A stretch of 64,000 nucleotides of DNA, from NCBI RefSeq assembly GCF_048773025.1, contig NC_133547.1, forward strand, positions 6,334,001-6,398,000. The letters are read 5' to 3'. Made by a program: the position numbers and the translations under genes. Positions 27,719 through 38,000 of the stretch are shown here, piece after piece (position 1 is the stretch's first letter; every line of letters starts with the position of its first letter). This DNA comes from Camelus bactrianus (Eukaryota; Chordata; Mammalia; Artiodactyla; Camelidae). A model generated the notes under the pieces. That model did no database searches. It was not told where the DNA came from and was given only the letters and a program-made list of their open reading frames with translations.

Positions 27719-28979
27719 TCTCTCCTCAGCACCTAGTAATAGCTCACTCACAGCAGACACTCAATGGATTTTTATTGACCAACTGGATGGCTGCCTTGAC
27801 TAGGAGCTCCTTCCCTTTGGCCAGAGATGATTGGACCAGAAGTGGACACCTCCCAGGCTGGCCAATGAGATTTCCCCTCCTGCAGATGTGGCGCTGAGTG
27901 TTCTCTGTGGTCTGGGGGTAGACAGACCTATTGCAGTTGGCTTTGGCTGCTTAAAGCAACAAGACTAATAGGAAAGGAGCCCATGGAATCTGGGAGGAAG
28001 TTATTAAACCACAGAGAGGAACTAGAACCTTCCAGGGACTTCCCTCTAACTCTTCATTCCTGTGTCTTTCCTGTCCAAAGGTCTAGAGATCCTGAGAGAA
28101 GTGATCTACTCTGCCCAGCTTTAGTCAAATACTAAAGGAGGCTGCCATTCTCATTTTCCCTGGGACAAAAAAATCAACCTCTGATTAACAGCATGTTTTG
28201 TGTACACATCACAGTCTACCCAATGAGGCTGGAACTATTAGCCCCAATTTACAGATAAGGAAACTGAGGCTCAGAGCCGTTAAGAAGCTTTCCTAAAGGC
28301 ACATGGCTAGAAGGATTTGAATGAAGCAGACAGGTAGATATGAGACCCAAGAGATCATGTGGCCCACAGAGACAAGACTTGCCATGGCTCCTGTCTGCAT
28401 TTGGGTTTCCAGGACCTGGGGCACCCAGCTGCGTGTCTTGCCCTGTCTTCTGTGCCTCTGTAGCCTTCCAGAAAATTCCCTTTTATCCTAAGCTAGCATG
28501 AGGGGTTTCCATGCATCAAAGAATTTTCAAACAGTGGTATGCTGGAGTGGTTTGGAGGAGCTGACTGTTAAAAACCCAGGAACAGTCAGCCTGTTCAATT
28601 AGCTGGAGTGTGAAACTGACATAGCGGGAGTGTTTACACCATGGACATTGGTCCAAGTTACTTACCAAGGCTTTTATTTTATTCCAGAGAGCTACTGTAT
28701 TTTATTTTACACCTGCATAACCTGGATTCTGAGGCAATGTATAGGTAGAGGAAGCCAGGGAGCAGGAGCTGCCAGATAGAAAAGACCAGAAGAGACAAGA
28801 GTCCCTGTGGCCCTTTCCAAAGCTTCTCAGTATCCCCTTTATCTGTTCCACAAACACTCTTGTCCGGGAGCCAGCCCACAGGGCTGCTCAATCTCAGAAC
28901 CGAAGATGGGCTTCAGCAGATCAGAAGTTGCTATTTCCTACCCCGCTCCCCTCAGAAGTACAGCCAAGATTGGTCAGAG

Positions 28980-28985
28980 TTTATT
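28980..28985 (-). terminator. ALDH16A1: ALDH16A1 poly(A) signal AATAAA
   Basis: AATAAA (minus strand, in CCTCCAATAAACTCTG) about 100 bases beyond the stop codon. Confidence 0.85.
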
Positions 28986-29087
28986 GGAGGGCATGGGAAC
29001 CACAATAAGAGGAAAGTTCCAGACATCTGGCGTCGGTTGGGAGTGATCTCTCCTCCGTCCAAGATGGAGTGGAAGGCACTTGAGCAA

Positions 29088-32000
29088 TCAGTCCCCCATG
29101 GGCAGCCACAGGGCTTTGGTCCGTGCTGCCCGCAGCCCCAGCTCTGGGCCTGCCCCCTCGGCCTCCTGATCCCAGGCCCGCGGGCAGCCTCTGTTCACCC
29201 ACACCGGCTTGAGGTTTCCTGCTGAGGCCCACTCCACAAACTGGGATCCCTGGCGTGGAGACACGGGATCATTATTTCCACTGGCTTGGTTGCTAAGCAG
29301 CTGTTTCCTTGGCAACAAGGACTATCACTGAGGAGGGGCCTAAAGGCTTGACCTAGGCTCTGTGGCTAGAATGCTCAGCTCCTAGCAAGTAAACCTTCCA
29401 GATACTGAAGGAAACAAGGTTGACCTTTGTGGCTATGGAATTTCCTCCCTGTTAACGGCCCACATTCAAAGGAATGGGGCCTAAGGTTCTTGCTGACAAG
29501 TTCCCATCTGTTACCATCAGGCGGTTTAAGAGGGTGGACTGTGGGCTTCTGACTCTGTTGCTGCGGTGTGGTCCTTAGCAATTGGTTGTCCAATGTTAGG
29601 TCTTTGGGCTGGGCAGGATCTCTTGCCCTTGTTGCTAAGGAGATCCTCTTCCTTAACAACTGGGGTCTAAAGGGGCAGGACCCAGAACCTGGTTGCTAAG
29701 GAGTAGCAACAGGGTTCTAAGGGAGTGCAGCTATGTTCCCAGAAAAGGAAGAGCTTGTTGGTGACGGTGAAGACACTGAAGATGGCAAAACAAAACGTAC
29801 CTGTGCAGATCCAAAATACCACAGGGCCTGGATGTCCTGGTGCAAGGCCAGGCAGCGGGTCAGGTGGTCCCGATCCCCTGTCACCACATTCACCAGGCCT
29901 GCTGGCAACAAGGTGACCATGTCCTAGGGGATGGAAGGTGGGGATTATCCAGAGTTGGGAAGAGGAGAGTCAGAGACCCCTAGGGCACTGGGAGCAGGGT
30001 AAGGAGTGAGCATCATGGGATTGGCCATGGGGGTCCCAGAAGGAAGGGGATGGGGTCATGACTGGTGAAGGCTCACAGTCTGGAGAGAATGGTCATTGGG
30101 TCTATGAGTAGCGAAGGCTTGGCTGCTGGGATGGGGTTTACCATGGTTACCAAGGGGATGGGGTGAGAGCTGAGCTCTTGCAGGCCTTTGGGCACCTTTC
30201 ATCCATCTGCTGCCCGAAGGGCTGTTGGGAGCAGCAGCAGACAGGCAGGAAGGCAGGGGACTGTACCTGGCAGACCTCCAAAGCAGGGATGGGACAGGCC
30301 CCGCTGGGCACCAAGACCACAGTGTTGCCATGAGCCAGGGCGGGGGCCAGCAGAGACACCAAGGCCAGCAGGGGCCACTTGTCCGGGCACACAATAGCCA
30401 GCACGCCCAGTGGCTCCCGAAGCTGGAGCACAGGGCCTCTCAGCTCTGCTACCTGCAGGGACGGGGGGAGGTCAAGGACGGGGCAGAGAAGCCTGACTGC
30501 CCTCTTCTCACCTCCTCTATCACCTGCCCTTTTTCTCCTCTCATCCCCAACTTCGCTTCTCCATAGCAACTCCAATAATGACAACATAACCAGCTGATGG
30601 TTCAGGGCACAGACTCCAGAGCCAGATGCTGGGTTCAAGTCCCCGCTCTACCATGGACTGGGTGACCTTGGGTGAGTTACTTAACCTCTCTGGGCCTCAG
30701 CTTCCCAACTTTAAAATAAGAACAATAATAGTGTCTACCTCAGAGATTTGCTGTTAGGATAGAATGAGTTCATATGTGTAGCGGTCTCAGAACCTGGCCT
30801 ATAGGTTTGTAGGCATGTGTGTTTTGAAGCTTAATTGACTATAACTGACAGTCAGTAAACTGCCCACACTTAAAAGGGTATAGTCTCAGCCATTTTCATA
30901 TATATACATATATACGCCTGTGAAGTCAATCACCACGATCAAGATAATGAACTCCACCCCCCATTTCCTTGTGCTCTTTGATAATCCTTCCTTCCTGTCT
31001 CTGCTTGATCCCTCTGTGCTCAGACAACCACTGATCTGCTTTCTCTCTATAAACCACTGTGCATTTTCTACAGTTTTCTAGATACATTTTCTAGACTCGT
31101 ATAGTCTGTACTCTTTTATCTGGCTTCTTCCATGCAGCATAACCATTGCGAAATTCATCCATGCTGTAGCTCGTTCACTCTTGATTGCTGAGGAGGAGCC
31201 CACTGGAGGCATGTACCACAACTTATTTATTAACCTACTGAGGGACATTTGGATTGCTTTTTTTGCTGCTATGAATAATTTTGCTATAAACATTTGTGCA
31301 TAAGTCTTTGTGTGGATACGTGCATTCATTTCTTTTTGGCTAAAAACCTAGAAGTTAAATTTACTTAGATAAATACCTAGGAATTAGTATGGATCATATA
31401 CTAAGAGCATATTTAAGGGGAGAGGGTACAGCTCAAGCGGTAGAGTGCATGCTTAGCATGCACGAGGTCCTGTGTTCAATCCCCAGTACCTCCTTTAAAA
31501 ATAAATAAATAAACTTAATTACCTCCTCCTGCCAAAAAATAAATAAATAAAAGAAAATACAATAAATTTTTTTTAAAAAGAGCGTTTTTAACTTAAGAAA
31601 CTGCCAAAATGTTTTCCCAAGTGGTTGTCCCCTGACGTTTCCCCCAGCAGAGTGTCAGAGTTCCAGTTCCTCTACATCCTTGGTGACACTTGCTATGGTC
31701 AGTCTTTTGAATTTCCGCCATTCTAATAGGTGCCTAATGATATCTCAAGGTGGTTTGGACTTGCACTTCTCCAATGACTAATGACGTTGAGCATCTTTTC
31801 AAGTGCTTACTGGCCATCCATAGGCAAACATTTTTTTGAGCCCTCAGGCATTAAGAGCTCAGCCCATTTAGTTTTCAACTCCCAAGGTCAATACCATCAT
31901 ATAATTGCACATCATTTATGGAGGAGACCCAGGACAAATGACTAGCTGTCTTCCCATTATCTTTCTATATCGCTCTCCCTGAGTGCACCTGTGCTGTCAC

Positions 32001-35000
32001 CTGAGTCACTGAATCCTCAGGCTCTCTTCACTGGACCTACCATATTTCATACCAACCTCGGAAGGATGTGTAGTTGCGTGTTATAAATGTAAGTGAAACA
32101 AAAATCACACCAAGCAATACCCTGTGCAATGCACTCTATATTTTCTGTCCTATTCTCTATCATTAAAAAAACAAACAAAAAACCCCCACCACAACAGGGC
32201 TATGACCCACTAAGTTGATTTTATGGCCCAGGAATGGGTCCCTAACAATAATCTGAAACACTACTCTATGAGGCGGGCTGGATGCTCATTATATAGAGGA
32301 GGAAATCGAGGTGCCGAGAGGTGAGACCACTTGGGCCTGGACCCCCACCCCCAAGTCATTCCATAGCCCTTGCTCTGACCCCCTCCAGACTGCCCGCTCT
32401 GTCTGCCAGCCCACAGACCCTTCTCACCTGCAGGGTACGGCCCTGGGCCTGGACGCGGGCCCCCCACACCCGAAGCCGCCTCGCGCTCAGCTCCACCTCT
32501 GCCTTGGCGACCTTGAGCTCCACTCCATGCCTCTCCAGCCTCGCTGCCAGGGTAGACCCTCGGCGTTCCAGCGCGGCTGCCAGGGCGCACAGCAGGGCTG
32601 CTCGGGCCCCTGGCGACTGGCCTACCCAGCTGCGGGCAGACAGTGCACAGTTGTGGTTGGCTTCTTCACCCTGATTCTTCCCAGGTATCTCACCTCTGCC
32701 CACAGCCCCTACCCTGCGTGTCCAGACCCCATGACCCATCTGCCCCGGGAGGAGAGTGAGGGGCCCTACCCACATCCTATCAGCCCTGGGAGCTCAGACT
32801 CCACAGCCCACCAGCTCTCAGGGTCCAGACCCCGCATTCCATTGGCCCAGCCCTGGGGTTTCAGATTCCCCTCTCTGATACCCCATGATCCCTGGGCTAG
32901 CTCATACGACCCACACACTTACCTAGGGGAAGCCTGGTGAGCAGCCTCGACGGCACCTCGGATATCCTTGGCTCCGCCCTCAGCCACGTAGCCGTGAAGA
33001 TTGCCCTGCGAATCCCAGATGGGCCTGGAGCTCCGGGCCCCAGGCGCCTGGAAGCGGCCCCCGACAAAAAGCCCATAGGGGGGTGCCGGGCTGGAGTAGG
33101 GTGAGGTGTGAGGGTGGGTCCTGGGCAGGGACTGCTCAGACCCCAGGCCACACCTCATTGGATGGACCCCTCCAATTCCCATGGGCCTCCGCGGGACCCA
33201 AACGCCTGGCCCCGTGACTCTCTGGGGGAGGATGTACTTTCATTTAGCAGAGCTGAGGCTCTCATCAGGCCTGGCGGGTTGGGGTGAGGCCATAAGACCC
33301 ATAGTGCAATTCTCAGCGGGACTCAGGGACCCCTGGTTGGCTCTGAAAAGCCTCCCTCCAGTCCACGGGGTGGGGGGCGGAGCCTGCCACCACTTGCCCT
33401 CTTCCCCTCCACACACCAGGGATTCTGGGAGTCGTAGTCCCCAGAGCAGCTCACCTAGGCCCTGTTTCAGGCCCAGCTGGTAGGGTTGAAGGGACCACGA
33501 GGCCAAAGGTGTCGTAGTTCAGACTCTCAGAAAGGTAGGGCAGCCGGGCAGGGGTCCCTGAGGGCTGCAGGTACTCATACAGACCCTGTGGGAGGGACGG
33601 GGGCAAGAGGACATGAGACGTCCACACCGTGGCTGACGGTGTGGTGATGGGTGGGGAGAAGGTGCACTCACATCTGGGCCCCCGTGCCAAGAAGACCCAC
33701 TCTCCTTGCAGCCACCTGTGGGCACTGCTGCGTCTCTGAGGCCGTGGGCATTGATCCAGACTGTGCCCACTCGGAGCCTGTGGGGAGAGGACATCAGAGA
33801 GAAAAACAGAAACTGGAGGAAGGGAGAGGTGATTCAGAGAGGCTGGGGTGGGGTGTAAGGAGAGACCCAGAGAGATGGGGAGACATCAAGAAAGAAGATG
33901 GGACTGTCCTGGCAGGCTGCCCCGTGTGCCAGTGGGTGTCAACTGACCCGTACGCCAGCGCCAGTGCCTGCCCCAGTCTCTCGCTCCATACACTGGCACT
34001 GCCTCCTCGGGGTGTCCCGTTGGCCAATGCCAGTGCCTCCTTGGCTGTGCGGAATGGGGAGGCCACAACCAGAGGCCACGGCACCTGGAGGGGGTGACAA
34101 GGGAGCTCAGGTGGCCTGGCCAGCTCCTCCTCCGACACCCCACCCAGTGTAGGTTCAGCCTACAGCAGTCGGCAACCCCCAGACCCAGTCCAAATGGTTC
34201 CCCCAGGGGCCTCTGTAGGTTTGGTGCTGCTGCCCACGTCTGGCTGAGGATGGGAGGATGGAATAGGGTCTCTAGGACTCTGAGGGGCTCACCTCTGCCT
34301 GGGTACAAGGGGAGGCTGGAAGCAGGTCAGAGACCAAGGTTGGGGGAAAGAATGGGCTGTCTGAAGGCACACTGCCAGCCTGGAAGACCTGGGGAGAAAG
34401 AGAAATAGACCTCCAAGTCCACACCAGTCCTCTCCACTTCAAGGACCCACGAGTCCTGGCCCCCTAGCCCTTCAGACCCAGGAGTCAGATCTTGAGGTCC
34501 CTCCTCCCCGGCACCTCAGAGTCTGTGCCCCAGGCTCACCTGTGCACCCTGGCTCTGGGCCTCACGCACATAGCGCTGTGCCAGGTCATGTGCGGCAGCC
34601 CCCCGGGCCCCCATGTCCACGGCCCCGTCTAGCCCTCGGCCACCCCGAAGCCGTCCCATCCTCTCTTGGAGCCGCCTCATCGTCTCATCCCACACAGACT
34701 CTTGGATAAGGAGCCTGAGGCCCCCCTGTGAGGAAAAGGTGGGAGTCAGGGAGGGCAAATAGTGGGAGACATACAGATACAGATCAGAGGAGGGTCAAGG
34801 AGAAGTGGCCGAGGACACTGGAGATGCTCTGAGGCCCCAAACCCCAGGCAGGATGTGGATTTACAGAAAGGTGGTGGCGGAGAGTGGAGAGAGAGGTGGG
34901 GAAACTAGGATGTGGATGCTCAGAAAAGTGAAGGGATTCCTAATGAACAAGAGACACAGAGCGCCTGACTAGGCAAGGCCAGGAGAGCGGGGAACGTGGA

Positions 35001-38000
35001 GATTCCGAAACTTGAGGGGATGAGGAGTCCTGCATACGCAGTGGTGTGAAGATAAGAGTCTGGAAACACAAAAAACTGAAAATTTAAATGAACAAAGACG
35101 GGGGCCCCCAGGTCTGGAGACAGACATGCACGGCCCCCAGGAAGTGAGGGGAGACGGGTGCAAGGCTCTCACCCGGCTGCGGTCAGACCAGGCTGCATCC
35201 ACGACGCCCTCCACGGCTGAGTCCACGTCCGCCGCCTCCGTCAGCAGCAGCAGCGACTCAGCCCCCAGCGCCAGGCCCAGCTCAGGACCCTTGCCCGCCA
35301 GGGTCCGCTGTAGGGCACGTCCTTCCTATGGGATCCATGCAGGGTTCAGTTCGGGGAGGAGCCTCTGGCCCTCCAGCTGTGTCCCTGCCCCTTTCCACCC
35401 CTGAAGATACCTCCACGGCTCCACAGAAGGCCACCTTCTGAACTCCAGGCTGGGAGGCTAGGACAGGCCACAGGGGGGCAGGGCCACTGATCACATTGAG
35501 GATTCCTGGGAAGGAGCCTAGCTCCCCTGCCAACTGGGCCAGGAGGAGGGATGTCGGGGAGGCTGGGGGCACGAGGACCACCACAGTGCAGCCTGGGGAA
35601 GGCAGGCAGCTCAATGATCCTGGAGTCTAGAACCCTAGGCCCCTCCTCCCTCAGACCCAGGGGTCAGGCCCCCAGCCCATTCCTCCCTCAGACCCAGGGG
35701 TCAGGCCCCCAGCCCATTCCTCCCTCAGACCCAGCAGTCCCAGCCCTCAGCCGATCGTTTACCGACAGCCAGGGCAGGGCAAATCCTCCACATCATCTCA
35801 AGGAAGGAGAATGTGGGTGGCAAGATGAGACCAATCACTCCTGCAAGAACATGAAATGAGCCAGGGGCAGGTACCGCTGGATGCTGAGGAAGGAGGGGGC
35901 TGGGGGCTGGGACTCCTGCTTCTCACCTATGGGCTCCCAGCCTGCCAGCGCCTCCTCTTGGGCATATGCCTGGACTGCATGGTATTGGAGCAGCTGCTGG
36001 GCCAGCGGGACATCTCTGTCTCGAACTTCTCGAACAGCCCGTCCAGTAACCAGGGACTCCAGGGTCCATAGCAGCCGTTGGTGCTTCTGGATCATCTTTG
36101 CCAGCCTATGGGGCAAGCATCAGGGATGGTCATTTCCCACTGCCCCTTGGCCTGAGAGTCCTGGAACACACCCCGTATACCTGAACTACAATCCCCTTTA
36201 GCACATGGGGGCATCTCCACTATTTACCAGGGGTGGAGGGCACCAAGGATTTATGGGAAATGTAATCTGGGAAACACTCAAAACTTGAGGGTGCTGTGTC
36301 AAGATCTTAGCCACCTGTAACCTTCAAAGGTGATAGAAAATTAAAGTTTAGCCTCTAATCTCAATTGTACTCTGGGAGAGTCTCAAGAATGTGCTGGAAA
36401 ACAGTTCAGGGGACTCCACCAGCCCCAGTGAGCTGCTAAGAAATGGAGCCTGATGAGCCCCAGGGATATTCTTGGAAACAGACTTCGTCATTACTAGTCC
36501 CAGCAAACAGTGGGAAATGGATGTTTTAGCTGCTAAAGGCTCCAAGACACGCTGGGAATATGAGCCTTAGCTGCCAATGAATTCAGTGGGCTATTGGGAA
36601 ATAAGAGTCTTTTTTCTCAAATCCTTCTCCACCTCCTGGGGTCCACAATTCAAATGCATCACCTGGTCAGATGTTGGGCCCGAATGGCTCCAGGGAGCAA
36701 GCTCCAGTTCTCCAATGAGGTCCTGGCAGCCTCCACAGCTGCGACCACATCCTCGGTCTGTGCCTGGAGGCAACTGGCCAAGTTCTCTCCTAGGGAAATG
36801 AATGCAGGGGCGGGGTGGCACCCAAATTGGAGGTGGGGGAAGCCCACGTCAGAACTGGAGGGGGCTGAGATTTCTGGGGCCCAGGAGCAGCCCAAAGCAG
36901 TAAAGCAGGTCTTTACCTCAACTCTGGGTCCCAGTTTCCTCATCTGACAAATGGGGATAAATCTATAGGTCTTTGCTCTGACTGCCTCCCACAGGCAAGG
37001 GAGGGATTTTAGTAGATAGTGACTTCAAAAAGTGTCCACAGGGACTCGGAGCCGTAAAGAGGATGACTGTTATTAAGAGGAGCCAGAAATCTCAGCCTCC
37101 TTCCCCCACCAGTTGCTCCCTGCCCCCCAGGCCCTGAGCAAACAGAGGTGTGGGTGGTGGTTATGGTTGGGGCCACAGACACCTCTCCCTTCCATATGAC
37201 TGAGGGGGCACCTCATACCTGTGATGGGATCCTGGCAAGACACTGAACTCCTGTGTTCCGGCTTTAACCACTTTCCATTAACATAGTGACCCAAGTGCCG
37301 GTCCTGGGTGTCCAGCCAGGCCTGGGGAAGGCAGAGACAGCTTGGAAAGGAGTCTGGGAGGCAGCTGGGGGAGTCCAACCCCTACCCAGAGTCCTCTGGG
37401 AGGGGGACACCGGCTCCCTTTGACCCACCAGCCAATTATTTTCCTGAGTTATGCGATATTCCATTGTCTGGACAGACCACATTTTGTTTATCCATTCATC
37501 TGTTGATGAGCATTTGGGTTGTCTTTGCCTTTTTGCTGTTGTGAATAGTGCTGTACAAACATTTGTGCACAAGTCTTTGAATACCCATCTTTACTTCTTG
37601 GGTTGTACATCTCAAAGTGGAGCTACTGGGTCATACAGCAACTCTCTGAGTAACTTACACGGGGAACCACCAAACTGTTACCCACCACAGTGCACCATTT
37701 TACATTCCCACGCAACCTCTGAGGGATGTCCTGTTGACTTTTACATATGGAGAATGTGAACAAAGGATTAATAAGACCTTTTCTTCCCCATGGAGGAATG
37801 ACCTTCTTGAATAGAAATGACTTTCTATTTCCCTGGAAACTTGATACAATTCAGCCATGTTTCTAGACAACACTGACCCCCAACTGGTCCACTGGACTGG
37901 GAAAACTAGGAATATACCATACATATCCAGTGGAAAGCCAGAGCTCTGGGGCTTCCTGGAGAGCTCTGCATTCTTGCGATGGGTGCATCCCTTGCCAGGA

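Larger units (their letters stand above)
21212..28970. other. FLT3LG-ALDH16A1 intergenic interval, mostly repeats
   Basis: After the GC-rich FLT3LG 5' region (21.2-21.9 kb) the interval is dominated by an L2 copy with an internal foldback (22.0-22.8 kb), nested L1 elements (23.06-27.31 kb) and a MaLR LTR end near 27.59-27.72 kb. 27.7-28.97 kb shows only a MIR/MIR3 relic near 28240-28340. No host coding exon was recognised. Confidence 0.6.
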
